Assembly (NCBI RefSeq): GCF_046630445.1
Contig: NC_092342.1
Location: 79,472,001 to 79,536,000 of the forward strand
From: Rutidosis leptorrhynchoides
Lineage: Eukaryota; Streptophyta; Magnoliopsida; Asterales; Asteraceae
DNA length: 64,000 nucleotides
Reading direction: 5' to 3'
A program made the translations under genes and the position numbers. The notes below the pieces were generated by a model. That model was not told where the DNA came from, made no database searches, and saw only the letters and a program-made list of their open reading frames with translations. Every line of letters starts with the position of its first letter. The stretch's first letter is position 1. This document shows positions 24,804-37,706 of this stretch, piece after piece.

Positions 24804-26629
24804 ACATGATATTATGATAAGTAAACATATCATTAAGTATATTAACAATGAACTACATATGTAAAAATAAGACTACTAACTTAATGATTTTGAAACGAGA
24901 CATATATGTAACGATTATCGTTGTAACGACATTTAATGTATATATATTATATTAAGATATATTTATACATCATAATATCATGATAATATAATAATTTAAA
25001 ATCTAATTTTATATTATAAACATTGGGTTAACAACACTTAACAAGATCGTTAACCTAAAGGTTTCAAAACAACACTTACATGTAACGACTAACGATGACT
25101 TAACGACTCAGTTAAAATGTATATACATGTAGTGTTTTAATATGTATTCATACAATTTTGAAAGACTTCAAGACACTTATCAAAATACTTCTACTTAACA
25201 AAAATGCTTACAATTACATCCTCGTTCAGTTTCATCAACAATTCTACTCGTATGCACCCGTATTCGTACTCGTACAATACACAGCTTTTAGATGTATGTA
25301 CTATTGGTATATACACTCTAATGATCAGCTCTTAGCAGCCCATGTGAGTCACCTAACACATGTGGGAACCATCATTTGGCAACTAGCATGAAATATCTCA
25401 TAAAATTACAAAAATATGAGTAATCATTCATGACTTATTTACATGAAAACAAAATTACATATCCTTTTACACCAACGACCAAAAACACCTACAAAAACTT
25501 TCATTCTTCAATTTTCTTCATCTAATTGATCTCTATCAAGTTCTATCTTCAAGTTCTAAGTGTTCTTCATAAATTCCAAAAGTTCTAGTTTCATAAAATC
25601 AAGAATACTTCCAAGATTGCAAGTTTACTTCCAAGTTTTCTAAATCCATTCCAAGTAATCATCCAAGATCAAGAAACCTTTGTTACTTACAGTAGGTTAT
25701 CTTTCTAATACAAGGTAATAATCATATTCAAACTTTAATTCAATTTCTATAACTATAACAATCTTATTTCGAGTGGAAATCTTACTTGAAATTGTTTTCG
25801 TGTCATGATTCTGCTTCAAGAACTTTCAAGCCATCCAAGGATCCTTTGAAGCTAGATCCATTTTTCTCATTTCCAGTAGGTTTATCCAAGGAACTTGAGG
25901 TAGTAATGATGTTCATAACATCATTCGATTCATACATAAAAAGCTGTCTTATTCAACGTTATAAACTTGTAATCACTAGAACATAGTTTAGTTAATTCTA
26001 AACTTGTTCGCAAATAAAGTTAATCCTTCTAACTAGACTTTTAAAATCAACTAAACACATGTTCTATATCTATATGATATGCTAACTTAATGATTTAAAA
26101 CCCGGAAACACGATAAACACCATAAAACTGGATATACGCCGTCGTAGTAAAACCGGGGACTGTTTTGGTTGGGATAATTAAAAGCTAAGAAGAACTTTGA
26201 TTTAAAAGCTATACTTCTGGAAAAATGATTTTTCTTATGAACATGAAACTATATCCAAAAATCATGGTTAAACTCAAAGTGAAAGTATGTTTTTCAAAAT
26301 GGTCATCAAGATGTCGTTCTTTCGACGGAAATGACTACCTCTTTCAAAAACGACTTGTAACTTGTATTTCTGACTATAAACTTATACTTTTTCTATTTAT
26401 ATTCATAAATTTAAGTTCAATACGAAACCGTGGCCACTGGAATCACTCAAAACGGATTAGAAACGAAGAAATGGCGAGTAAAACAAGATTGATAAAAACT
26501 ACTCATTTTACCTACGTGAAAGTTAGTAATAAATCTATTCCAACCATAACCTAATCAACTTATATTGTATATTATGTAATCTTGAGATACCATAGACACG
26601 TATACAATGTTTCGACCTATCATGTTGAC

Positions 26630-26759
<130 letters not shown>

Positions 26760-27951
26760 CGGAACAACCATAGACACTCTATATGTGAATGTTGGAGTTA
26801 GCTATACAGGGTTGAGGTTGATTCCAAAATATATATATAGTTTGAGTTGTGATCAATACTGAGATACGTATACACTGGGTCGTGGATTGATTCAAGATAA
26901 TATTTATCGATTTATTTCTGTACATCTAACTGTGGACAACTAGTTGTAGGTTACTAACGAGGACAGCTGACTTAATAAACTTAAAACATTAAAATGTATT
27001 AAAAGTGTTGTAAATATATTTTGAACATACTTTGATATATATGTATATATTGTTATAGGTTCGTGAATCAACCAACGGCCAAGTCTTACTTCCCGACGAA
27101 GTAAAAATCTGTGAAAGTGAGTTATAGTCCCACTTTTAAAATCTAATATTTTTGGGATGAGAATACATGCAGGTTTTATAAATGATTTACAAAATAGACA
27201 CAAGTACGTGAAACTACATTCTATGGTTGAATTATCAAAATCGAATATGCTCCTTTTTATTAAGTCTGGTAATCTAAGAATTAGGGAACAGACACCCTAA
27301 TTGACGCGAATCCTAAAGATAGATCTATTGGGCCTAACAAACCCCATCCAAAGTACCGGATGCTTTAGTACTTCAAAATTTATATCATATCCGAAGGGTG
27401 TCCCGGAATGATGGGGATATTCGTAAATATGCATCTTGTTAATGTCGGTTATCAGGTGTTCACCATATGAATGATTTTTATCTCTATGTATGGGATGTGT
27501 ATTGAAATATGAAATCTTGTGGTCTATTATTATGATTTGATAATATATAGGTTAAACCTATAACTCACCAACATTTTTGTTGACGTTTTAAGCATGTTTA
27601 TTCTCAGGTGATTATTAAGAACTTCCGCTGTCACATACTTAAATAAGGACGAGATTTGGAGTCCATGCTTGTATGATATTGTGTAAAAACTGCATTCAAG
27701 AAACTTATTTCGTTGTAACATGTTTGTATTGTAAACCATTATGTAATGGTCGCGTGTAAACAGGATATTTTAGATTATCATTATTTGATAATATACGTAA
27801 AGATTTTTAAAACTTTATTGATGAAATAAAGGTTATGGTTTGTTTTAAAATGAATGCAGTCTTTGAAAAACGTCTCATATAGAGGTCAAAACCTCGCAAC
27901 GAAATCAATTAATATGGAACGTTTTTAATCAATAAGAACGGGACATTTCAG

Positions 27952-27970
27952 TTGGTATCCGAGCGTTGGT
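27952..27970 (+). other. Primer binding site, family A copy 1
   Basis: TTGGTATCCGAGCGTTGG lies one base after the LTR. It resembles the TGGTATCAGAGC site complementary to initiator tRNA-Met, with one substitution. Copy 2 (37669) has TTGGTTTCCGAGCG. Confidence 0.8.
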
Positions 27971-27989
27971 CTTAGAGAACCAGAAAATT

Positions 27990-28036
27990 TGCATTAGTGT
28001 GTCTTATCAAGTTTGTTAAGATGCATTAGTGAGTCT
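27990..28036 (+). repeat. Duplicated leader motif TGCATTAGTG, copy 1
   Basis: TGCATTAGTGTGTCT (27990-28004) and TGCATTAGTGAGTCT (28022-28036) lie 32 nt apart directly after the primer binding site. The same pair occurs at 37707-37753 and, in family B on the minus strand, at 57499-57452. Confidence 0.85.
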
Positions 28037-28159
28037 GGACTTCGACAGTGTTTTCTTTAAAAATGATTGCTTAACATTTTTGTTGGAAACTATATATTAT
28101 TAACATGTATATATTATGTGATATATTAATCTCTTAACATGTTTGATATTGTGTGATAG

Positions 28160-28741
28160 ATGTCTACCTCTAGCACAAATCTCATTGACTCACCTAATAA
28201 TAACGAAGAGTCGAATATATATTGGACTGATTCACAAGTTCCCGAAGAGGAACCGGAAGAAGAATCAGAACCGGAAGAGGAGGAACCGGAGGAGGAAATA
28301 GAACCGGTGGGAGAAATAATAAAACGGTTAAGTAAAAGAAAATCCTCAACCAACCGACCAAGGTTAATTATGGTCAATGGTGTTTCCGCCAAGGAAGCAA
28401 AATATTGGGAGGATTACCAATTCTCCGATGAATCGGATTCCGACGAGAATTCTGATGATGTTATAGAAATTACCCCAACTGAATTTAAAAAGGCAAAAGA
28501 AAATAATAAGGGAAAGGGCATAAAAATAGAGAAATCTAATTCCAACCCCGATGAACTTTATATGTATCGTCAACCCCCAAAATCCTTAAGTTGTAACAAT
28601 GACCCGGGAACCTCTAAACCACCAGGTTTTTCTAAACCGTTGTGGAAAACGACAGCTAGTATTAGGGGAACATCATATATCCCTATAAACTTGGCAAAAC
28701 GAACCAAAACCGAAGAAGAAGAAATGAGTGAGTCGGAATAA
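28160..28741 (+). CDS. Acidic ORF between LTR and gag, family A copy 1
   Basis: This intact 193-codon frame starts at the first ATG about 210 nt after the LTR. Residues about 20-50 are a long Glu/Pro run (repeats of EEEPEEE). A basic patch (KRLSKRKSSTNRP) follows, then a second acidic patch (SDESDSDENSDD), and the C-terminal third is Pro/Ser/Lys-rich (RQPPKSLSCNNDPGTSKPPG). It has no Cys/His motif, membrane segment or enzyme signature. It is not Gag, which lies further downstream. The alternating acidic and basic low-complexity makeup suggests a nuclear or nucleic-acid-associated protein, which is inference only. Copy 2 at 37877 is broken. An F-box-like ORF follows 137 nt later. Confidence 0.6.
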   Translation: MSTSSTNLIDSPNNNEESNIYWTDSQVPEEEPEEESEPEEEEPEEEIEPVGEIIKRLSKRKSSTNRPRLIMVNGVSAKEAKYWEDYQFSDESDSDENSDDVIEITPTEFKKAKENNKGKGIKIEKSNSNPDELYMYRQPPKSLSCNNDPGTSKPPGFSKPLWKTTASIRGTSYIPINLAKRTKTEEEEMSESE

Positions 28742-28878
28742 GATAGTTGTATTAGTATGGTGTAATATATGTAATATAGTGTGCTTATGCTTTATGATAT
28801 ATGTAAAAATTGCTTGTATTAATAAGTATTTTTTTTATGAATCTAACTCTTGTCTATTTTACAGTATAAAAACACAAA

Positions 28879-29562
28879 ATGGGTAGACAACCCAATATTT
28901 TAAGAGACCTACCCGGAGACATGATTGATGAAATCTTGTCTAGAGTCGGTCAGAATTCTTCGGCACAACTATTTAAGACGAAATCAGTTTGTAAGACATT
29001 CGAAGAACGTTCCATGAATGCCTTGGTTTATAAGACACTTTCGTTTGAAAGATGGGGAATATCACATTGGGAAACCCATAAGTTACGATGTGTTTACTTT
29101 GACCCATATATTGCGGGGAACCCAAGTGCTATTTTACGCAACGGGTTAAGAAATTATTTTGACTCAATGTATCCGAACATAGGACTTCATGATTTAGAAA
29201 AAGCGGCTAACATGCAGCATAAAGAAGCATGTTATGCTTACGGGTTAGTAATGTTCGCTTCTCACCAAAGTGAGAACAAGAACATCGGGCTACAACTATT
29301 AAACAAAACATTTCCACAAGTAACGGACTCAGTAGTTGGGGTGAGAAACAAGGTTTTTAGATTGTTATGGGACTGTTGGACATTACGTAACCCTCGTCCC
29401 TTTGACGACGTTACAACACGCTGTCTTATCAACGGCCATAATGGTTATGTTCCACAAGACCAAGGATGAGAAGTAGTCCTAGTAAAACCAGAATGCATGA
29501 CTTGTTTCTGGACGTATGAATTACGTGTCTTTATTGCCTTTGCTGAATGACTTGAGTACTAG
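28879..29562 (+). pseudogene. F-box / Sel1-like ORF carried by family A, copy 1 (broken)
   Basis: The sequence is homologous to the intact 227-codon frame of copy 2 (38611-39294). Here TGG has become TGA at codon 197 (about 29467) and CGA has become TGA near 29548. The remaining 196 residues include the F-box (LPGDMIDEILSRV, then SVCKTF, residues about 11-41) and a Sel1-like segment (AANMQHKEACYAYGLVMFAS, about 113-132). The style matches plant F-box proteins of the At1g67623 type. The position between leader and gag is identical in both copies, so it belongs to the element and is not flanking host DNA. Confidence 0.8.
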
Positions 29563-29750
29563 CTAGAATTATCTTCACAACTATCTTGTATCAAAGTTAT
29601 TGTGTGCTATATTTCATGCTTTATGTAAAATAAGCGGTATTGTAAGTTTGTAAAATATTGTATAAAAGTTTGAACGCGAAATATTATTATAATCAGTTTT
29701 TCATATAGAATTGTAGTAGTTGAATTGTATATTAGCTACTAAGTATGAAC

Positions 29751-29765
29751 TTAACGAGTAGGTAC
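29751..29765 (+). other. Internal polypurine-tract-like copy before gag, copy 1
   Basis: TTAACGAGTAGGTAC matches the 3' polypurine tract TTAACGGGTAGGTAC (34378-34392) with one change. It is followed by TACCCGAA, which resembles the LTR start (ACCCGAA). It lies about 140 nt before the Gag ATG and after the extra ORFs. Confidence 0.7.
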
Positions 29766-29902
29766 TACCCGAATTTAAACTTATAAAACGCTAATATGAA
29801 GAAAAAGCTTTTATAAATGAGTTCATATTATGCTACGAGATACTATTGACTACTCTTAATATTCTGTATGATTAACTTGTTTCATTTGACTATTTGAAGG
29901 AA

Positions 29903-31130
29903 ATGGCACCGACTACTCGACAAACCATGAATATGAGCGAAGAGGAATTTCGTACCTTTCTTGTTGCAAACATAGCCGCAATACAGGCTGCGCTACATAC
30001 CAACAATAACCTTGGATCTAGCAGTACAGGAAATCGTGTAGGATGCACCTACAAAGAATTCACTGCCTGCAAACCTTTGGAATTTGATGGAACCGAAGGA
30101 CCGATCAGATTAAAACGGTAGACCGAGAAGGTCGAATCGGTGTTTGCCATAAGTAAGTGTACTGAAGAGGACAAAGTGAAGTACGCTACGCATACCTTCA
30201 CAGGTTCTGCGTTAACATGGTGAAATACCTATCTAGAGCAAGTGGGACAAGAGGATGCTTACGCACTACCGTGGTCAGCATTCAAGCACTTGATGAACGA
30301 GAAGTACCGTCCCAGAACCGAGGTCAATAAGCTCAAGACAGAACTTAGAGGGTTACGAACCCAAGGATTTGATATTACCACATACGAAAGACGATTCACA
30401 GAATTATGCCTATTGTGTCCGGGAGCGTTCGAAGATGAGGAAGAGAAGATCGACGCGTTTGTGAAAGGATTACCGGAAAGAATCCAAGAAGATATAAGTT
30501 CACACGAGCCCGCCTCCATACAATAGGCATGTAGAATGGCTCACAAAATAGTGAACCAGATTGAAGAAAGAATTAAAGAACAGACTGCTGAAGAGACCAA
30601 TGTGAAGCAAGTCAAAAGAAAGTGGGAGGAAAATGGTGATAAGAATCACCAATACAACAACAACAGCAATTACAACAATAATCGCAACAACTATCCCAAC
30701 AATCGCAACATCAATCGCAACTATAACAAACGGCCTAACAACAACAACAACAACAACTACAACAATCATCCCAACAACAATAATAACCGCAACAACAACA
30801 ACAATCAGAAGCAGCTATGCCAAAGGTGTGAAAAGTATCACTCGGGGTTCTGCATCAAATTTTGCAACAAGTGTAAAAGAAATGGTCATAGCGCGGCGAA
30901 GTGTGAGGTCTACGGACCAGGGGTTAATAGAACGAAAGGAACAAATGGTGTCAGAACGAGTAATGGTGGAGCAAGTAGTGTCGGAGCAAGTTATGCCAAT
31001 GTAGTTTGTTATAAATGTGGAAAACCGGGCCACAATATTAGAAATTGCCTGAACCAGGAGAACACGAATGGATAAGGCCGCGGAAGAGTTTTCAATATTA
31101 ATGCGGCAGAGGCACAGGAAGACCCGGAGC
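29903..31130 (+). pseudogene. gag: Gag of family A, copy 1 (broken)
   Basis: Gag starts at ATG 29903 (MAPTTRQTMNMSEEEF) and shows the capsid region FTACKPLEFDGTEGPI, FKHLMNEKYRP and FDITTYERRFTELC. The C-terminal part is an Asn-rich tract (about 30655-30810) followed by CQRC, CNKCKRNGHSAAKC and CYKCGKPGHNIRNC, so there are two CCHC zinc knuckles. Stops occur where copy 2 has sense codons: TGG to TAG (30118), TGG to TGA (near 30222), CAG to TAG (30525) and CAA to TAA (31073). Gag would package the element RNA, but this copy cannot. Confidence 0.88.
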
Positions 31131-34100
31131 TTGTTACGGGTACGTTTCTTATTGAAAATAAATCTGCTTACGTTTTATTTGATTCGGGTGTGGATAGAAG
31201 CTATATGAGTAGAGATTTTTGTACTAAATTAAGTTGTCCATTGATGCCGTTGGATAGTAAATTTTTACTCGAATTAGCAAACGGTAAATTAATTTCAGCA
31301 GATTATATATGCCGGAATCGAGAAATTAAACTGGGTAGCGAAATATTTAAGATTGATTTGATACCAGTAGAGTTAGGGAGTTTTGATGTAATAGTTGGCA
31401 TGGACTGGCTGAAGAAGGTGAAAGCAGAGATCGTATGTTATAAAAATGCAATTTGCATTGTACGAGAAGAAGGAGAACCCTTAATGGTGTACGGAGAAAA
31501 GGGCAACACGAAGCTACATCTTATTAGTAATTTGAAGCACAAAAACTAATAAGAAAAGGTTGCTATGCTGTTCTAGCACATGTCGAGAAAGTACAAACTG
31601 AAGAAAAGAGCATCAATGATGTTTTTGTCACAAAAGAATTTCCCGATGTATTTCAGAAAGAATTACCAGGACTACCTCCACATCAATCTGTTGAATTTCA
31701 AATAGATCTTGTACCAGGAGCTGCACCAATAGCTCGTGCTCCTTACAGACTCGCACCCAGCGAGATGAAAGAACTGCAAAGCCAATTACAAGAACTTTTA
31801 GAGCGTGGTATCATTCGACCAAGCACATCACCGTGGGGAGCTCCTGTTTTGTTTGTCAAGAAGAAAGATTGTACATTCAGGTTGTGTATCGACTACCGAG
31901 AGTTGAAAAAACTTACCATCAAGAACCGCTACCCACTACCGAGAATCGACGACTTATTTGATCAACTACAAGGCTCGTCTGTTTATTCAAAGATTGACTT
32001 ACGTTCCGGGTATCATCAAATGCAGGTGAAAGAAGATGATATTCCAAAGACTGCTTTCAGAACACGTTACGGTCATTACGAGTTTATGGTCATGCCCTTT
32101 GGTTTAACTAATGCACCAGCTGTGTTCATGGACCTTATGAACCGAGTGTGTGGACCATACCTTGACAAGTTTGTCATTGTTTTCATTGATGACATACTTA
32201 TTTACTCAAAGAATGACCAAGAACACGGTGAACAATTGAGAAAGGTGTTAGAAGTATTAAGGAAGGAAGAATTGTATGCTAAATTTTCAAAGTGTGCATT
32301 TTGGTTGGAAGAAGTTCAATTCCTCGGTCACATAGTGAACAAAGAAGGTATTAAGGTGGATCCGGCAAAGATAGAAACTGTTGAAAAGTGGGAAACCCCG
32401 AAAACTCCAAAACACATACGTCAGTTTTTAGGACTAGCTGGTTACTACAGAAGGTTCATCCAAGACTTTTCCAGAATAGCAAAACCCTTGACTGCATTAA
32501 CGCATAAATGGAACAAATTTGAATGGAAGGATGAACAAGAGGAAGCGTTTTAGTTATTGAAGAAAAAGCTAACTACGGCACCTATATTGTCATTGCCTGA
32601 AGGGAATGATAATTTTGTGATTTATTGTGACGTATCAAACAAGGTCTCGGTTGTGTATTAATGCAACGAACGAAGGTGATTGCTTATGCATCTAGGTAAT
32701 TGAAGATTCACGAACAAAATTATACGACGCATGATTTGGAATTAGGCGCGGTTGTTTTTGCATTAAAGACTTGGAGGCACTACTTATATGGGGTCAAAAG
32801 TATTATATATACCGATCACAAAAGTCTTCAGCACATATTTAATCAGAAACAACTTAATATGAGGCAGCGTAGGTGGATTGAATTGTTGAATGATTACGAC
32901 TTTGAGATTCGTTACCATCCGGGGAAGGCAAATGTGGTAGCCGACGCCTTGAGCAGGAAGGACAGAGAACCCATTCGAGTAAAATCTATGAATATAATGA
33001 TTCACAATAACCTTACTACTCAAATAAAGGAGGCGCAACAAGGAGTTTTAAAAGAGTGAAATTTAAAGGATGAAATACCCAAAGGATCGGAGAAGCATCT
33101 TAATATTCGGGAACGGGGAAGATGTACAAGGATCTCAAGAAACATTTTTGGTGGCCGGGTATGAAAGCCGATGTTGCTAAATACGTAGGAGAATGTTTGA
33201 CGTGTTCTAAGGTCAAAGCTGAGCATCAGAAACCATCAGGTCTACTTCAACAACCCAAAATCCTGGAATGGAAATGGGAAAACATTACCATGTATTTCAT
33301 CACTAAATTGCCAAGGACTGCAAGTGGTTTTGATACTATTTGGTTAATAGTTGATCGTCTCACCAAATCAGCACACTTCTTGCCAATAAGAGAAGATGAC
33401 AAGATGGAGAACTTAGCACGACTGTATTTGAAGGAAGTCGTCTCCAGACATGGAATACCAATCTCTATTATCTCTGATAGGGATGGCAGATTTATTTCAA
33501 GATTCTGGCAGACATTACAGCAAGCATTAGGAACTCGTCTAGACATGAGTACTGCCTATCATCCACAAACTGATGGGCAGAGTGAAAGGAGGATACAAAC
33601 GCTTGAAGACATGCTACGAGCATGTGTTATTGATTTCGGAAACAGTTGGGATCGACATCTACCGTTAGCAGAATTTTCCTACAACAACAGCTATCATTTA
33701 AGTATTGAGATGGCGCCATTTGAAGCACTTTATGGTAGAAAGTGCAGGTCTCCAATTTGTTGGAGTGAAATTGGGGATAGACAGATTACGGGTCCGGAGA
33801 TAATACAAGAAACTACCGAGAAGATCATCCAAATTCAACAACGGTTGAAAACCGCCCAAAGTCGACAAAAGTGCTACGCCGACATTAAAAGAAAAGACAT
33901 AGAATTTGAAATTGGAGAGATGGTCATGCTTAAGGTTGCACCTTGGAAAGGTGTTGTTCGATTTGGTAAACGAGGGAAATTAAATCCAAGGTATATTGGA
34001 CCATTCAAGATTATTGATCGTGTCGGACCAGTAGCTTACCGACTTGAGTTACCTCAACAACTTGCAAATGTACATAACACTTTCCACGTCTCGAATTTGA

Positions 34101-34357
34101 AGAAATGTTTTGCTAAAGAAGATCTCACTATTCCATTAGACGAAATCCAAATCAATGAAAAACTTCAATTCATTGAAGAACCCGTCGAAATAATGGATCG
34201 TGAGGTTAAGAGACTTAAACAAAACAAGATACCGATTGTTAAGGTTCGGTGGAATGCTCGTAGAGGACCTGAGTTCACCTGGGAACAAGAAGATCAGATG
34301 AAGAAGAAATACCCGCATTTATTTCCAGAAGATACGTCAACACCTCCAACTGCTTAA
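31131..34357 (+). pseudogene. pol: Pol of family A, copy 1 (broken)
   Basis: The frame continues from Gag. Protease has the LFDSGVDRSYM active site (about 31175). Reverse transcriptase spans about 31765-32350 ([53 protein letters not shown]). RNase H spans about 32600-32960 ([19 protein letters not shown]). Integrase spans about 33120-33790 ([45 protein letters not shown]). A C-terminal chromodomain-like segment is at about 34150-34320 ([27 protein letters not shown]). Damage: a 1-bp deletion near 31535, a stop at 32551, a 1-bp deletion near 32640, stops at 32698 and 33057, and a deletion of about 120 bp at 33113 that removes the integrase zinc-binding N-terminus. RT copies RNA to DNA and integrase inserts it; this copy is dead. 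Confidence 0.9.
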
Positions 34358-34375
34358 AATTTCGGGACGAAATTT
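34357..34375 (+). other. Pre-PPT palindrome, family A copy 1
   Basis: AAATTTCGGGACGAAATTT has an 8-bp stem and a GGA loop. It starts on the last base of the pol stop codon and ends 17 nt before the next LTR. The same sequence stands before the 3' LTRs of families B and C. Confidence 0.85.
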
Positions 34376-34377
34376 AT

Positions 34378-34392
34378 TTAACGGGTAGGTAC
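34378..34392 (+). other. Polypurine tract, family A copy 1
   Basis: TTAACGGGTAGGTAC directly abuts LTR 2. Confidence 0.75.
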
Positions 34393-37300
34393 TGTAGTGA
34401 CCCGAACTTTTTCATGTTTATATATATATTAAATGAAATTGTTATTTACATGATTTAGTGTTTCCAACATGTTATGCAATCAAACTTGTTAAGACTTGAT
34501 TAATTGAAATAGGTTTCATATAGACAATTGACCACCCAAGTTGACCGGTGATTCACGAACGTTAAAACTTGTAAAAACTATATGATGACATATATAAAGA
34601 TATATATATATATATAGTTAACATGATATTATCATAAGTAAAAATATCATTAAGTATATTAACAATGAACTACATATGTAAAAACAAGACTACTAACTTA
34701 ATGATTTTGAAACGAGACATATATGTAACGATTATCGTTGTAACGACATTTAATGTATATATATTATATTAAGAAATATTTATACATCATAATATCATGA
34801 TAATATAATAATTTAAAATCTCATTTGATATTATAAACATTGGGTTAACAACACTTAACAAGATCGTTAACCTAAAGGTTTCAAAACAACACTTACATGT
34901 AACGACTAACGATGACTTAACGACTCAGTTAAAATGTATATACATGTAGTGTTTTAATATGTATTCATACACTTTTGAAAGACTTCAAGACACTTATCAA
35001 AATACTTCTACTTAACAAAAATGCTTACAATTACATCCTCGTTCAGTTTCATCAACAATTCTACTCGTATGCACCCGTATTCGTACTCGTACAATACACA
35101 ACTTTTAGATGTATGTACTATTGGTATATATACTCCAATGATCAGCTCTTAGCAGCCCATGTGAGTCACCTAACACATGTGGGCACCATCATTTGGCAAC
35201 TAGCATGAAATATCTCATAAAATTACAAAAATATGAGTAATCATTCATGACTTATTTACATGAAAACAAAATTACATATCCTTTATATCTAATCCATACA
35301 CCAACGACCAAAAACACCTAAAAACACTTTCATTCTTCAATTTTCTTCATCTAATTGATCTCTCTCAAGTTCTATCTTCAAGTTCTAAGTGTTCTTCATA
35401 AATTCCAAAAGTTCTAGTTTCATAAAATCAAGAATACTTCCAAGATTGCAAGTTTACTTCCAAGTTTTCTAAATCCATTCCAAGTAATCATCCAAGATCA
35501 AGAAACCTTTGTTACTTACAGTAGGTTATCTTTATAATACAAGGTAATAATCATATTCAAACTTTAATTCAATTTCTATAACTATAACAATCTTATTTCG
35601 AGTGGAAATCTTACTTGAAATTGTTTTCGTGTCATGATTCTGCTTCAAGAACTTTCAAGCCATCCAAGGATCCTTTGAAGCTAGATCCATTTTTCTCATT
35701 TCCAGTAGGTTTATCCAAGGAACTTGAGGTAGTAATGATGTTCATAACATCATTCGATTCATACATAAAAAGCTGTCTTATTCAACGTTATAAACTTGTA
35801 ATCACTAGAACATAGTTTAGTTAATTCTAAACTTGTTCGCAAATAAAGTTAATCCTTCTAACTAGACTTTTAAAATCAACTAAACACATGTTCTATATCT
35901 ATATGATATGCTAACTTAATGATTTAAAACCCGGAAACACGATAAACACCATAAAACTGGATATACGCCGTCGTAGTAAAACCGGGGACTGTTTTGGTTG
36001 GGATAATTAAAAGCTAAGAAGAACTTTGATTTAAAAGCTATACTTCTGGAAAAATGATTTTTCTTATGAACATGAAACTATATCCAAAAATCATGGTTAA
36101 ACTCAAAGTGAAAGTATGTTTTTCAAAATGGTCATCAAGATGTCGTTCTTTCGACGGAAATGACTACCTCTTTCAAAAACGACTTGTAACTTGTATTTCC
36201 GACTATAAACTTATACTTTTTCTATTTAGATTCATAAAGTTAAGTTCAATACGAAACCGTGGCCACTGGAATCACTCAAAACAGATTAGAAACGAAGAAA
36301 TGGCGAGTAAAACAAGATTGATAAAAACTACTCATTTTACCTACGTGAAAGTTAGTAATAAATCTATTCCAACCATAACCTAATCAACTTATATTGTATA
36401 TTATGTAATCTTGAGATACCATAGACACGTATACAATGTTTTGACCTATCATGTCGACCCATCTATATATATATTGCGGAACAACCATAGACACTCTATA
36501 TGTGAATGTTGGAGTTAGCTATACAGGGTTGAGGTTGATTCCAAAATATATATATAGTTTGAGTTGTGATCAATACTGAGATACGTATACACTGGGTCGT
36601 AGATTGATTCAAGATAATATTTATCGATTTATTTCTGTACATCTAACTGTGGACAACTAGTTGTAGGTTACTAACGAGGACAGCTGACTTAATAAACTTA
36701 AAACATTAAAATGTATTAAAAGTATTGTAAATATATTTTGAACATACTTTGATATATATGTATATATTGTTATAGGTTTGTGAATCAACCAGTGGCCAAG
36801 TCTTACTTCCCGACGAAGTAAAAATCTGTGAAAGTGAGTTATAGTCCCACTTTTAAAATCTAATATTTTTGTGATGAGAATACATGCAGGTTTTATAAAT
36901 GATTTACAAAATAGACACAAGTACGTGAAACTACATTCTATGGTTGAATTATCAAAATCGAATATGCCCCTTTTTATTAAGTCTGGTAATTTAAGAATTA
37001 GGGAACAGACACCCTAATTGACGCGAATCCTAAAGATAGATCTATTGGGCCTAACAAACCCCATCTAAAGTACCGGATGCTTTAGTACTTCGAAATTTAT
37101 ATCATATCCGAAGGGTGTCCCAGAATGATGGGGATATTCTTAAATATGCATCTTGTTAATGTCGGTTACCAGGTGTTCACCATATGAATGATTTTTATCT
37201 CTATGTATGGGATGTGTATTGAAATATGAAATCTTGTGGTCTATTATTATGATTTGATAATATATAGGTTAAACCTATAACTCACCAACATTTTTGTTGA

Positions 37301-37667
37301 CGTTTTAAGCATGTTTATTCTCAGGTGATTATTAAGAGCTTCCGCTGTCACATACTTAAATAAGGACGAGATTTGGAGTCCATGCTTGTATGATATTGTG
37401 TAAAAACGTCATTCAAGAAACTTATTTCGTTGTAACATATTTGTATTGTAAACCATTATGTAATGGTCGCGTGTAAACAGGATATTTTAGATTATCATTA
37501 TTTGATAATCTACGTAAAGCTTTTTAAACCTTTATTGATGAAATAAAGGTTATGGTTTGTTTTAAAATGAATGCAGTCTTTGAAAAACGTCTCATATAGA
37601 GGTCAAAACCTCGCAACGAAATCAATTAATATGGAACGTTTTTAATCAATAAGAACGGGACATTTCA
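34393..37667 (+). repeat. Family A LTR 2 (middle, shared)
   Basis: 3275 bp, TGTAGTGACCC to GGGACATTTCA. It serves as 3' LTR to copy 1 and 5' LTR to copy 2. It retains the TTTATATC box (35282-35289), followed by a pyrimidine-rich leader-like stretch, and has only short TA runs. Confidence 0.95.
35281..35290 (+). promoter_or_regulatory. Candidate TATA box of the family A LTR
   Basis: CTTTATATCT is followed at 30-50 nt by a CT-rich stretch (TTTCATTCTTCAATTTTCTT) that looks like a leader. It is conserved in LTR 3 (45120) and in the orphan LTR (about 4310, minus) and deleted in LTR 1. The assignment is inference from position and sequence. Confidence 0.35.
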
Positions 37668-37706
37668 ATTGGTTTCCGAGCGTTGGTCTTAGAGAACTAG
37701 AAAATT

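Noticed and set aside
25158..25391. 77-codon ORF conserved in several family A LTRs (also 4386-4619 minus and 34975-35208)
   Set aside because: The conservation only reflects near-identical LTRs. LTR 3 has a stop in it, and it lies upstream of the probable promoter with no domain. The 109-codon and 66-codon LTR ORFs are rejected for the same reason.
28160..28741. Acidic ORF as an env gene or as Gag
   Set aside because: It has no membrane segment, and a separate Gag with zinc knuckles lies downstream.
28879..29562. The F-box ORF as a host gene into which the retrotransposon inserted
   Set aside because: It lies at the same place inside both internal regions, between primer binding site and gag, with no element ends around it.
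30500..30769. Val-rich ORF opposite the Gag Asn tract (also at 40280-40501)
   Set aside because: Antisense shadow of the AAC repeats.
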